Source: Anaerotignum sp. MSJ-24
GTDB taxonomy: Bacteria > Bacillota > Clostridia > Lachnospirales > Anaerotignaceae
Direction: 5' to 3'
Assembly (NCBI RefSeq): GCF_018918145.1
Contig: NZ_JAHLPX010000008.1
Span: forward strand, 18,502-82,501
DNA length: 64,000 nucleotides
In this document: piece by piece, positions 25,992 to 35,099 of the stretch
Numbering within the stretch: position 1 is the stretch's first letter
Layout: the number at the start of each line of letters is the position of its first letter
The notes under the pieces: generated by a model
Database searches by the model: none
Seen by the model: only the letters and a program-made list of their open reading frames with translations
Told to the model about the DNA's origin: nothing
Made by a program: the position numbers and the translations under genes

Positions 25992-27458
25992 ATGAGCGAA
26001 TACAATTTCGACGAGAATAAAGATATGGGCGAAACTGTCCGAATAGACTATATAAAGGCAAAGCTGAACGAAATGGAAGAAAATCCGGATAACAATTCCG
26101 AAGATGATTACGATGATTATGAGGATTATGACGAGCCGGATGATTCGGACTATACCGATTATGATGACGACGAGGAAGAGTATTACGGCGAAACCGAGGA
26201 AATACCTCCGGTAAAAAGCGTACCGAGAGGCAGAGGCCCAAACGGCGGAAAGAAAAGAAAGTCCGAGGATAAAATGCGTCTGATACTTATTGTGATTGTG
26301 GCGGTGCTTGCGGTTGCGGTTATAGTTGCGGCAGTACAGCTTGCGTCCGGCTTTAGATCAAACAATACGGAAACATCAGACGGTGATGTTGAATGTGATT
26401 ATTTTTACGGAGTTGTTGTGTCCGTTGATGAAAATAAATACGAAATAATCAACACCGAAGACGGAAAAACATCGCTTTATGCCGTTTCGGAAAATCTTAA
26501 GGTAACGCTTGAGGACGGCAGTACAGCCGTAGGAAAAACCGTTTCCAGAGGCGATATTGTAAGCTTCGGAGTATCAAAGGATACAGATGAGATTGTGAGT
26601 ATCGCATATACAGATAATATATGGGAAAAAACAGGCTTTGAAAATATTGATATAGATACATCGAAAAACACTATATCAAACGGCACTACGAAATATGACT
26701 ATAACGACAGCACACTGTTTATATATAACGGTGATTTTATAAGTGCCGACGATTTGTGCAGTGAGGACGTTGTAACGCTTAAGGGAATAAGAAATACTGT
26801 ATGGTCGGTAAGCGTTGAAAAATATCATGGATATATTCAGCTGAATAATATTGATAAAATCGAAAATCCGGAAATAACAATAGACGGAGAAAAGGTTGAG
26901 TTCGATGATGATAAAACTGCGGTTTCCGCAGGAGCACATTCTTTGGGAATATCGGGCTCTAATATAGATCAGCTTACCGTTGATATTCATATTGCGGCAG
27001 GAGAAACCTATGCGGTGGATATGGCATCCGTACAGGAAAAGACAGGTGTGCTTACGGTCAGCGTAAATGTTGATGACTGCATAATAATTGTTGACGGAAA
27101 ACAGGTGGAAAAGGACTCGCCGATAGTTTTAAGTATGGGAACTTATAACATAAGCGTTTCGGCAGAAGGCTATAAGACATACAGCTCAACAATAGCCGTT
27201 AATGAGCCGCTTGTTGAGGAAAAAATAATACTCGAAAAGCTTGTTCAGCCTAAAGCTATGTTGAGCGTGGAATCGAATCCGGCAGGAGCATCGGTTTATG
27301 CAAATGATGTGCTTATCGGAACAACACCGTTTTCGGCACAGATAGAATATGGCGATTATCGGATAACCTTCAAAAAGGACGGCTATTCCGATTACACAAT
27401 AAATACATCAGTTAATGAGGAACAAAAAACGATATCTGTATTGCTCAACGCAGAGTAA
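25992..27458 (+). CDS. acidic-N-terminus membrane protein with PEGA domains
   Basis: 488 residues. The first 75 are extremely acidic and Tyr-rich (clusters of D, E and Y at about 35-70), then a basic stretch RGRGPNGGKKRK and one membrane helix (about 97-117), giving a cytoplasmic acidic tail and an external body. The C-terminal region has two PEGA-type repeats (about 355-410 and 415-488; the second with SNPAGASVYANDVLIGTTP). PEGA domains are surface beta modules that bind partners or wall polymers. GAGGTGA precedes the ATG. The pairing with a CotS-like gene suggests an envelope or spore role; this is unproven. Confidence 0.7.
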   Translation: MSEYNFDENKDMGETVRIDYIKAKLNEMEENPDNNSEDDYDDYEDYDEPDDSDYTDYDDDEEEYYGETEEIPPVKSVPRGRGPNGGKKRKSEDKMRLILIVIVAVLAVAVIVAAVQLASGFRSNNTETSDGDVECDYFYGVVVSVDENKYEIINTEDGKTSLYAVSENLKVTLEDGSTAVGKTVSRGDIVSFGVSKDTDEIVSIAYTDNIWEKTGFENIDIDTSKNTISNGTTKYDYNDSTLFIYNGDFISADDLCSEDVVTLKGIRNTVWSVSVEKYHGYIQLNNIDKIENPEITIDGEKVEFDDDKTAVSAGAHSLGISGSNIDQLTVDIHIAAGETYAVDMASVQEKTGVLTVSVNVDDCIIIVDGKQVEKDSPIVLSMGTYNISVSAEGYKTYSSTIAVNEPLVEEKIILEKLVQPKAMLSVESNPAGASVYANDVLIGTTPFSAQIEYGDYRITFKKDGYSDYTINTSVNEEQKTISVLLNAE

Positions 27459-27470
27459 AGGAGGCAGAAA

Positions 27471-29204
27471 ATGGACTACATGGATAAATATAATTTCTGG
27501 CTTACATCACCTCAGTTTGATGAAGAAACCAGAAAAGAGCTTGAGGCCATAAAAGGCAATGATCTTGAAATTAAGGATAGATTTTATAAGGATCTTGAAT
27601 TCGGAACAGGCGGTTTGCGAGGCATAATAGGTGCCGGAACAAACAGAATGAACAAGTATACCGTCGGAAAGGCTACACAGGGACTTTCAAACTATATACT
27701 CAAAAACAATCCGGAAGGCAAGGCTATGGGGGTAGCTCTTGCATATGACTCAAGAAATATGTCATCGGAATTTGCGGAAATGTCAGCGCTTGTTTTGAAT
27801 GCAAACGGAATAAAGGCTTATATATTTGATGAATTAAGACCTACACCTGAGCTTTCATTTGCAGTAAGACATCTTGGATGTACAGCCGGAATTGTTGTTA
27901 CAGCAAGCCATAATCCACCCGAATATAACGGCTATAAGGTATATTGGGCTGACGGAGCACAGGTTGTTGCACCTAAGGACGAAGGAATTATCGGTGAAGT
28001 AAACAGCATAACAGACTTTTCCGCTATCAAAATGATGGACAAAGCCGAGGCTGTAAAGAACGGACTTTTTAATGTTGTCGGAAAAGAAATAGACGACGCT
28101 TTTGTTGAAAACATCAAAAAACAGGCAGTAAGACCGGAAGAGGTTATTAAGGCAAAGGACATGAAGATTGTTTATACACCGCTTCACGGTGCAGGCAACA
28201 AGAACGTAAGACGAGTTCTTGCAGAGGTCGGTTTTGAAAATGTTTATGTTGTTCCCGAACAGGAAAAGCCCGACGGAACATTCCCTACGGTTGGTTATCC
28301 GAATCCCGAAGATCCCAAAGCCTTTACTCTTGCAATTAAGCTTGCACAGGAAAAGCAGGCCGATATTATAATCGGAACAGATCCGGACAGCGACAGAATA
28401 GGCGTTGTTGTTAAGGATAATAACGGTAACTATGACATTCTTACCGGAAATATGACAGGTGCATTGCTTACCGAATATGTTCTCGGCGGAAGAAAGGAAA
28501 AAGGCACTCTTCCCGAAAATGCGGCAATGGTAAAAACAATAGTTACAACGGAAATGGTAAGAGCCATTGCAGAGAACTATGGTGTTAAGCTCTTTGACGT
28601 GCTTACAGGCTTTAAGTTTATCGGCGAAAAAATAAAACAGTTTGAGGAAGATCACAGCTATTTATATGTTTTCGGCTTTGAGGAAAGCTATGGCTGTCTT
28701 TCCGGTACATATGCAAGAGATAAGGACGCAGTAGGAGCATCAATGCTTGTATGCGAAATGGCGGCATATTATAAGAATAAAGGCATGACTCTTTATGACG
28801 GACTTATGGAGCTTTATAATAAATACGGCTTCTATAAGGAAGGCGTAAAATCGGTTACACTCAAGGGTGTTGACGGTGCAGAGCAGATTCAGAAGATAAT
28901 GGAATATCTCAGAAACAATGTACCTTCCGATTTTGCCGGAAATAAGGTTATCTGGGCAAAGGATTACAAGACAGGAGTATTCAAAAACCTGCTTACCGGA
29001 GAAACCGAGGCAAGCACACTTCCGAAGTCAAATGTTCTTTATTACAACCTTGATGACAGAGCGTGGCTTTGCGTAAGACCTTCCGGAACAGAGCCTAAGA
29101 TTAAGTTCTATATGGGAGTAAAGGCAGATTCTCTCGAAAAGGCCGTTGAAAAAACGGACGCACTCGTAGCTTCGGTTGACGAGCTTCTCAAGAAAATTCT
29201 TTAA
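27471..29204 (+). CDS. phosphoglucomutase/phosphomannomutase (alpha-D-phosphohexomutase)
   Basis: 577 residues, the size of the PgcA/YhxB-type enzymes of Firmicutes. The phosphoserine loop is TASHNPPEYNGYKVY, the metal-binding loop is DPDSDRIG, the sugar loop is GFEESYG and the phosphate-binding C-terminal loop is RPSGTEPKIKFY. It interconverts hexose 1- and 6-phosphates for wall polysaccharide and glycogen precursors. AAAGGAGG sits at the end of the PEGA gene, 12 bases downstream of its stop, so both are probably cotranscribed. Confidence 0.93.
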   Translation: MDYMDKYNFWLTSPQFDEETRKELEAIKGNDLEIKDRFYKDLEFGTGGLRGIIGAGTNRMNKYTVGKATQGLSNYILKNNPEGKAMGVALAYDSRNMSSEFAEMSALVLNANGIKAYIFDELRPTPELSFAVRHLGCTAGIVVTASHNPPEYNGYKVYWADGAQVVAPKDEGIIGEVNSITDFSAIKMMDKAEAVKNGLFNVVGKEIDDAFVENIKKQAVRPEEVIKAKDMKIVYTPLHGAGNKNVRRVLAEVGFENVYVVPEQEKPDGTFPTVGYPNPEDPKAFTLAIKLAQEKQADIIIGTDPDSDRIGVVVKDNNGNYDILTGNMTGALLTEYVLGGRKEKGTLPENAAMVKTIVTTEMVRAIAENYGVKLFDVLTGFKFIGEKIKQFEEDHSYLYVFGFEESYGCLSGTYARDKDAVGASMLVCEMAAYYKNKGMTLYDGLMELYNKYGFYKEGVKSVTLKGVDGAEQIQKIMEYLRNNVPSDFAGNKVIWAKDYKTGVFKNLLTGETEASTLPKSNVLYYNLDDRAWLCVRPSGTEPKIKFYMGVKADSLEKAVEKTDALVASVDELLKKIL

Positions 29205-29220
29205 GTTAATATGTATTCAA

Positions 29221-29253
29221 AAATCCTGTGGATTTTATCCACAGGATTTTTTG
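29221..29253 (+). terminator. intrinsic terminator of the phosphohexomutase gene
   Basis: Perfect 12-bp stem aaatcctgtgga/tccacaggattt with a TTTTA loop and T-run. Confidence 0.92.
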
Positions 29254-29342
29254 TTGTAAAAAAGATTATTTGATGTCTATATATAGACAAAAAAATTGGT
29301 TCTGAAAATATATAATCCCTCATACAGGCAGGGGGAGTGAAT

Positions 29343-31676
29343 ATGGAAAAAACAACATCGGCAAGAGCCGTAATAAAAAATAAGGAAATTACGGGAGCAC
29401 CAATAATGGGCGGCCTTACCGGACTCATAGGTCTTTTGTGCGGAAGCTTTTGTGCCTTTAATTCTTTTAATCCCGTCGGGGCGGCCTATATAATGGCATT
29501 TGCCGGAGAAGGCGTATCTCTTCCGGCGGCGGCAATGACCGTATGTGCCGGATATTTTCTCAAAAACAAAACAGTGTTTTTCAATGATTATTCCGTATGT
29601 GTCATATTGTGCATTGCCTATGGCTTGATAAGGAACTGCGTACATAAAACACTGCTTACGGCGGAAAAGGGACTTGCGGCATTTCTGGCATTCATGCTGT
29701 CGGGCGTCATACGGGGAATAATACAGAACGATATTAAATATTTACTGCTTATTTCCTTTATAGAAGGACTTGCGGCATTCGGACTGGTTTATGTGTTTGA
29801 CCAAGGCTTTTCCGCCGTAAGAACTGCGGTATATAACAAAACCGTTGAAAAAAATGACATACCTGTTCTGGTGATACTTATGGGACTGGCATCTGCCGGA
29901 GCAGTATCGCTGTATAAAGGAGTTATACCGCTGAACATAATTCTGGGATTTTATTTCGTAATGCTGTCGGGACGGCTGTTCGGCACCGAATATTGTGCAA
30001 TGGCAGGAATTGTTGTTTCTGGACTTATGATGGTTACGGGAGCGGTTGATATAAGAACGGCGGCGGTGCTTTGCTCGACAGGCGTTGTCAGCGGAGCAAT
30101 GGGGAAAAATAAGTTGTTTACGGTACTGAGCTGCTTTGCGGTATCGGTTTTAACAGGATATTATTTCGGAGTTCTTAAAATTTCTCTTGTATTGGGGGTG
30201 TGTGCGTCCTGTATTATGTTTATGCTTTCGTCCGATAAGCTTAAGGAAACCTTTATGCTGTCTGATATAGCCGAGCTCGGAAGAAATGAACATTATGCAG
30301 GCATGCGGAAATATATATCGGGAAGGCTGAAAGGCTATGCGGAAGGCTTGTCGGCATTGGAAAAAAGCTTTAAACCGGCGGAAAAACAGGAGGAAGAGGT
30401 AAAAAAGGAAACTTCGGAAATGGCAGACAGGGTTGCCTGTCTTGTATGTGAAGGCTGTCAGAAAAGCGAGAGCTGCTGGAACAGCTCATATTACAGCACA
30501 TATCAGACAATGATGGATCTTTTTTCTCTATGCGAGAAGAAGGGAATAATACATACCTCCGATATGCCATCGGTGTTCAGGGATTACTGCATAAAGCAGA
30601 AGGAGTTTGCCGAGGCCGTTAATGTGACTTATTCGGGACACAGAGAGGGACTTATATGGAATATGCGTCTGCATGAGAGCAGACAGCTTGCAAAACAGCA
30701 AATGGGAGCCATTGAGGAGATGCTTTCCTCTCTTGCCGATGAAATAGAAAACCGGATATATTTCAAAGAGAACTTGGAAAAGGTGATATATTATGAGCTG
30801 AGAAAAAACAACGACAATATAGAAAAGGTTACTGTGGAGGAAGGTGACAACGGTGAATATGAGGTTGCGATATACAGAAGAGGCTGTAAGGGAAGACAGG
30901 AATGCAGAGAGCATACGGTGGATACGGTAAGCAGTATTCTCGGACGAAAGATGAAAAGAACGGAAAAGGAGTGTGTATCGGGATGCAACGGAGTATGCAG
31001 ACTTGTGCTTAGTGAAAAATGCAGCTTCAGGATTTCGGCATCGGCGGCAATGGCAATAAAGGACGAGGAAAATATGTCGGGAGATTCCTATTCCTTTATG
31101 GAGCTGCCGAAGGGCGGCTATATGATGGCACTTTCCGACGGAATGGGAAGCGGAAAAGAGGCCGGAAACGAAAGCAGAACGGTTATTGAGCTTTTGGAGC
31201 AGTTTGCCGAGGCAGGCTTCAAACGGGAAACCGCACTGAAAATGATAAATTCCGTACTTGTTATGAGCAATAATTCGGAGAGCTTTGCGACTCTCGATAT
31301 GTGCTATATTGACCTGTATACGGGTATGGCGGAATTTATAAAAACAGGTGCGGCGGCAACCTTTGTTATACGAAACGGAAAGGCAAAGGCCATACGCTCG
31401 TCATCATTGCCAATCGGTATGCTGAAATACTTTGAGATGGATAAAGCGGAATACAGGCTGAAAAAGAATGATGTTATAATTATGCTGACGGATGGTGCGG
31501 CAGAGGTAATGGACAGGGAAAATATGTCGGAACAGATTCTGACAGGACTTATGGCTGAAAACAGCATGAAGGATCCGAAGGATATTGCGGAAAATGTCCT
31601 TGAAAGGATAAAAGAGAGGTCCGGATTCAGAATACAGGACGATATGACTGTTGTTGCCGCAAGAGTCTGGGGATAG
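29343..31676 (+). CDS. spoIIE: stage II sporulation protein E (PP2C phosphatase)
   Basis: 777 residues. The N-terminal third has about ten membrane helices, the centre has a linker with a run of cysteines (CLVCEGCQKSESCW), and the C-terminal third is a PP2C phosphatase with SGDSYSFMELPKGG, ALSDGMGSG and the final DDMTVVAARVW. SpoIIE dephosphorylates SpoIIAA to activate sigma F in the forespore and takes part in polar division. GTG at 29337 and ATG at 29343 are both possible starts; AGGGGGAG lies just before, and ATG is preferred. It begins the spoIIE-tilS-hpt-ftsH block known from other Firmicutes. Confidence 0.95.
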   Translation: MEKTTSARAVIKNKEITGAPIMGGLTGLIGLLCGSFCAFNSFNPVGAAYIMAFAGEGVSLPAAAMTVCAGYFLKNKTVFFNDYSVCVILCIAYGLIRNCVHKTLLTAEKGLAAFLAFMLSGVIRGIIQNDIKYLLLISFIEGLAAFGLVYVFDQGFSAVRTAVYNKTVEKNDIPVLVILMGLASAGAVSLYKGVIPLNIILGFYFVMLSGRLFGTEYCAMAGIVVSGLMMVTGAVDIRTAAVLCSTGVVSGAMGKNKLFTVLSCFAVSVLTGYYFGVLKISLVLGVCASCIMFMLSSDKLKETFMLSDIAELGRNEHYAGMRKYISGRLKGYAEGLSALEKSFKPAEKQEEEVKKETSEMADRVACLVCEGCQKSESCWNSSYYSTYQTMMDLFSLCEKKGIIHTSDMPSVFRDYCIKQKEFAEAVNVTYSGHREGLIWNMRLHESRQLAKQQMGAIEEMLSSLADEIENRIYFKENLEKVIYYELRKNNDNIEKVTVEEGDNGEYEVAIYRRGCKGRQECREHTVDTVSSILGRKMKRTEKECVSGCNGVCRLVLSEKCSFRISASAAMAIKDEENMSGDSYSFMELPKGGYMMALSDGMGSGKEAGNESRTVIELLEQFAEAGFKRETALKMINSVLVMSNNSESFATLDMCYIDLYTGMAEFIKTGAAATFVIRNGKAKAIRSSSLPIGMLKYFEMDKAEYRLKKNDVIIMLTDGAAEVMDRENMSEQILTGLMAENSMKDPKDIAENVLERIKERSGFRIQDDMTVVAARVWG

Positions 31677-31698
31677 AAATATAAATATAAATAGTTTA

Positions 31699-31730
31699 AA
31701 ACGGGCAAACATGGATTTGTCCGTTTTTTT
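31699..31730 (+). terminator. intrinsic terminator of spoIIE
   Basis: 11-pair stem aaacgggcaaa/tttgtccgttt (one G-U) with a long T-run. Confidence 0.9.
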
Positions 31731-31856
31731 AGCATATTGGTATTATATAATGACTTTTACAAAAATATATATACAAAATAATCCAATTAAGGTATAATTA
31801 ATACAAATAATAAAAACTTGATTGCTTATGAAATAATTTTCCGGAGGTAAGTACAT

Positions 31857-32819
31857 ATGAAGAAATTTGCGGCATTTATAATGGCTATTCTCATGGTATC
31901 TCAAACGGCATATGCAGAAACAGCTAATACAGATAGTTATAATATACATTTTGATACCGATGTGTTTTTATATAATGAAAAAACAACTATATTTAGTACA
32001 TTTACTTATGATGACGATAAATATGTACCGTTGAGAGCTATAAGCAATTTTTTAGGCAAGGAGGTAAGCTATAATTCTGCTGAAGGCAGTATAAACATAA
32101 TGAACAGTGACAAAGATATACAGTATCAGCCATTAATTGCAACAGAAAAAGACGCAACGGCAAAAATTGTTGATAATAAGATAATGTATAATAATGTGTA
32201 TATTTTTGGGAATGAATCGTATAAAAGAACAGGCTTGTTAAATTATGACGGGAATATATATGTTCCTATGAATTGGCTTATAACAAGGTTTGGACTGGAA
32301 GAAGAATATGATAAAAATATAATAACTATAAGCGATAAAAAAGATGATGAAAATTTTGAAGTAACCGATATTGCCGGATATGATTTTAATAAGCTTGAAA
32401 ACAAAATTAAATCTGAATACAGCTATTTTAATCCAGATGATTATGAACGCATAATTAAACCGGTTCATACTGATGACGAAAGTACTTACAGGGTTTATTA
32501 TGAGAAATATATAAATGGATTTGATACTAATACAGGATTTTATGCTGTTATAAAAAATAAGGAGCTTTATTATTTAACAGAAAGAACTGTTGATTATGAT
32601 TTGGATTTGTTGGCAACGAAGCCCGTTAATTTAACAGATGACATTATCGAAAAAGCAAAACAGATTGCGGCAAGTCAAATCCCGGATAAGTGCTATATGA
32701 CCGAGCAGAAGGTTCATAAATGGATAATTGACGGTGAATACTGTTTGAGCATAAGCACTACATATATGAGTGAATATGGTACTGAAAGCTGTGTTAAGGA
32801 GTACGTCTATAAATTATAA
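31857..32819 (+). CDS. secreted stalk-domain (copper amine oxidase N-like) protein
   Basis: 320 residues with a signal peptide (MKKFAAFIMAILMVSQTAYA, cleavage after AYA). The next about 130 residues show the copper-amine-oxidase N-terminal/stalk pattern, with the YVPLRAISNFLGKEVSYNSAEGSINI unit and a second YVPMNWLITRFGLEEEYD unit. The rest is a strand-rich domain I do not recognise. It is AT-richer than its neighbours and interrupts the conserved spoIIE-tilS gene order, so it may be a later insertion. CGGAGG precedes the ATG. Function is unknown, probably at the cell wall. Confidence 0.7.
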   Translation: MKKFAAFIMAILMVSQTAYAETANTDSYNIHFDTDVFLYNEKTTIFSTFTYDDDKYVPLRAISNFLGKEVSYNSAEGSINIMNSDKDIQYQPLIATEKDATAKIVDNKIMYNNVYIFGNESYKRTGLLNYDGNIYVPMNWLITRFGLEEEYDKNIITISDKKDDENFEVTDIAGYDFNKLENKIKSEYSYFNPDDYERIIKPVHTDDESTYRVYYEKYINGFDTNTGFYAVIKNKELYYLTERTVDYDLDLLATKPVNLTDDIIEKAKQIAASQIPDKCYMTEQKVHKWIIDGEYCLSISTTYMSEYGTESCVKEYVYKL

Positions 32820-32853
32820 AAATCGTCAATATACTTAATAATATAAGCATTTT

Positions 32854-32895
32854 AAGGTCAAAAATTCGTTAATACGGGTTTTTGACCTTTTTATT
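32854..32895 (+). terminator. intrinsic terminator
   Basis: Stem aaggtcaaaaa/tttttgacctt, loop of 14, then TTTATTATTTT. Confidence 0.88.
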
Positions 32896-32963
32896 ATTTT
32901 ATCGGAATGTTATAATTCTGATATGAGGTCAAAACTATATATAAAACCTCCGGAGGAACACAA

Positions 32964-34364
32964 ATGTACAATAAGGTGCTTGAAACAATAGAAAAATACA
33001 ATATGCTGTCAAAGGGCGGCAATGTTGTTGCCGGACTCAGCGGCGGAGCGGATTCATCGGCTATGGTGCATATACTTGCGGCATTAAGGGACAAATTTGA
33101 TATAAAAATAACCGCTGTGCATATCAATCACGGTATCAGAGGCGATGAGGCATATCGAGATGAGGAAATATCACGAAAATTCTGTGAAGGGCTCGGCATA
33201 GATTTTTTGGTTTATCATTGCGATATTCCGGCAGAGGCAAAAAAACGAGGTATGGGTGAAGAGGAAACCGGACGCCTTGTAAGATACGAAAAATTCCGGG
33301 AAACGGCGGAGAAGCTCGGCGGTGCAAAAATAGCCGTTGCCCATAATACGAATGACATGGCGGAAACACTGCTTATGCACCTTTGCAGAGGTGCCGGACT
33401 TAACGGGCTTGCCGGAATAAAGCCGGTCAATAACGGCATTATAAGACCTTTGCTTTTCTGCACAAGAGCGGAAATTGAGCATTACTGCGATACAAACAAT
33501 ATAGCCTACTGTACGGACAGCACAAATCTTAAAACGGATTATACAAGAAATAAGGTGCGAAGAATACTTCTGCCGTGGCTTGAGAGCGAGATAAACACTT
33601 CTGCCGGAGCAAATATAGCCTCGACAGCGGTTTTGCTGAGAGAGGACGAAAATTATCTCGAAGAGCTTGCCGAAGAGAAGTATGCCGAATATGCCATTCG
33701 GTCGGAGGCAGACAGAGTAGAGCTTAAGGACAGTCTTTCGGCAGAAAAGCCTGTCATGCGTAAACGAATATTGAGAATTGCGTTGAAAACGTGCAGAGCG
33801 AATTTAAAGGATTACAGCAGAAAGCATATCGAAGGCACAGACGATATACTTATGGGCGAAACAGGCAGAAAAATTGACCTTCCCGGCGGTATATGTGCGG
33901 AAAAGGGCTATGGCTGTATAAAAATAATAAGAAAATCGGAAAGCAAAGCCGGAAAGCTTAAGGATATGTGCTATGTCCTCAATATCAACGAGGAAAAATA
34001 TATACCGGAAATCGGCAAACGGATACTTCTTTCGCTAAATGACGAAAAAAAATTCAGCAATGATACAAAGGTATATACTAAAAAAGCAGATTATGATAAA
34101 ATTAACAGTGAACCTATAGAAATCCGAACAAGACGAGCCGGTGACAGAATAAATATCGGAAAAGGCAGTAAAAAGCTTAAGGACTACATGATTGATGAAA
34201 AAATTCCGTCGGAAAAAAGGAACAGCATACCGCTTCTGGCATGCGGCGGAAGAGTAATCGCAATAGGCGGCAGATTGGGAATGGATTTTTATATCACAGA
34301 AAAAACAAAAAATATATTATATATTTATATGTGGGAGGAAGCCCGAAATGAAGGAAAGAGTTGA
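32964..34364 (+). CDS. tilS: tRNA(Ile)-lysidine synthetase
   Basis: N-type ATP pyrophosphatase of 466 residues with the PP-loop LSGGADSS (about 25-32), HINHGIRG and the central AHNTNDMAET and NGLAGIKP motifs. It also has the C-terminal TilS substrate-binding domain (RAGDRI, SKKLKDYMIDEKIP). TilS converts C34 of tRNA-Ile(CAU) to lysidine. CGGAGGAA lies before the ATG. Its end overlaps hpt by 17 bases, the same arrangement seen in Bacillus, implying coupled expression. Confidence 0.95.
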   Translation: MYNKVLETIEKYNMLSKGGNVVAGLSGGADSSAMVHILAALRDKFDIKITAVHINHGIRGDEAYRDEEISRKFCEGLGIDFLVYHCDIPAEAKKRGMGEEETGRLVRYEKFRETAEKLGGAKIAVAHNTNDMAETLLMHLCRGAGLNGLAGIKPVNNGIIRPLLFCTRAEIEHYCDTNNIAYCTDSTNLKTDYTRNKVRRILLPWLESEINTSAGANIASTAVLLREDENYLEELAEEKYAEYAIRSEADRVELKDSLSAEKPVMRKRILRIALKTCRANLKDYSRKHIEGTDDILMGETGRKIDLPGGICAEKGYGCIKIIRKSESKAGKLKDMCYVLNINEEKYIPEIGKRILLSLNDEKKFSNDTKVYTKKADYDKINSEPIEIRTRRAGDRINIGKGSKKLKDYMIDEKIPSEKRNSIPLLACGGRVIAIGGRLGMDFYITEKTKNILYIYMWEEARNEGKS

Positions 34365-34878
34365 AATACTTATATCAAAGGAGCAGGTTTTAAAAAGAGT
34401 TAACGAACTTGCGGAAGTTATTATGAAGGACTATGAAGGAAAAGAGATATATATGGTCTGTGTTTTAAAGGGCGGTATATTCTTTATGGTTGACCTTGCG
34501 AGAAAAATTAAAGGCGATGTACTTTTCGATTTTATGGTTGTTTCGAGCTATGGCTCAGACACAAAAAGCTCAGGTCATATCAAAATCAAAAAGGATCTTG
34601 ACGGCAATATCGAAGGCAAGAATGTACTCATTGTTGAGGACATTATAGACTCAGGCAATACACTCAGCCAGCTCAGAAAGTTTTTACTTGAAAGAAATCC
34701 TGCAAGCCTTAAGATATGCACTATTCTGGATAAACCGAGCCGCCGTGAGGTTGAAGTTCCCGTTGATTACATCGGCTTTGAAATACCCGATAAGTTTGTT
34801 GTAGGCTACGGACTGGATTATGACCAGAGATACAGAAACCTTGACTATATCGGCGTTATGAATTTTGATGAAGAATAA
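34348..34878 (+). CDS. hpt: hypoxanthine phosphoribosyltransferase
   Basis: 176 residues, the typical length. The PRPP-binding motif VLIVEDIIDSGNTL (about 93-106), the flexible loop SSYGSDTKSSG and the C-terminal VVGYGLDY mark the purine PRTase. It salvages hypoxanthine/guanine to IMP/GMP. GTGGGAGG lies ahead of the ATG inside tilS. In Bacillus the HprT-TilS pair also affects ftsH expression; a similar link here is inference from order only. Confidence 0.95.
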   Translation: MKERVEILISKEQVLKRVNELAEVIMKDYEGKEIYMVCVLKGGIFFMVDLARKIKGDVLFDFMVVSSYGSDTKSSGHIKIKKDLDGNIEGKNVLIVEDIIDSGNTLSQLRKFLLERNPASLKICTILDKPSRREVEVPVDYIGFEIPDKFVVGYGLDYDQRYRNLDYIGVMNFDEE

Positions 34879-34892
34879 TATAGAAAAATATC

Positions 34893-34925
34893 AAACCGTA
34901 GAGCTATACACTCTGCGGTTTTGGT
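34893..34925 (+). terminator. intrinsic terminator after hpt
   Basis: Stem aaaccgtagag/ctctgcggttt (one G-U) followed by TTGGTTT. It makes ftsH a separate unit. Confidence 0.7.
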
Positions 34926-34982
34926 TTAAATGTTTGTTTTAGTTATAAGTATTAAATAAATTGTATAATTATAGCAATTAAG

Positions 34983-35011
34983 TTGCAGAGATTTAATAAA
35001 TATGATACAAT
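34983..35011 (+). promoter_or_regulatory. probable ftsH promoter
   Basis: TTGCAG, 17-base spacer, TACAAT, about 90 bases before ftsH. The remaining leader is AT-rich and I see no CIRCE or CtsR operator in it. Confidence 0.5.
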
Positions 35012-35099
35012 AACAGAGTTTAATATAGTTTAGAATAGGTAAAATAGCAGACTTTGATATAAGGTTTGTTAATTATTATCTTTGGGAGGTAATTAAAAG

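Noticed and set aside
25992..26200. Acidic repeat-like DNA encoding D/E/Y clusters
   Set aside because: Not a DNA repeat or CRISPR; the codons vary and the pattern is a protein composition effect.
27855..28655. Long antisense frame of 266 codons in the phosphohexomutase gene
   Set aside because: It is the mirror of a strongly conserved coding gene and its product has a Cys/Phe/Ile-rich composition typical of antisense shadows in AT-rich DNA.
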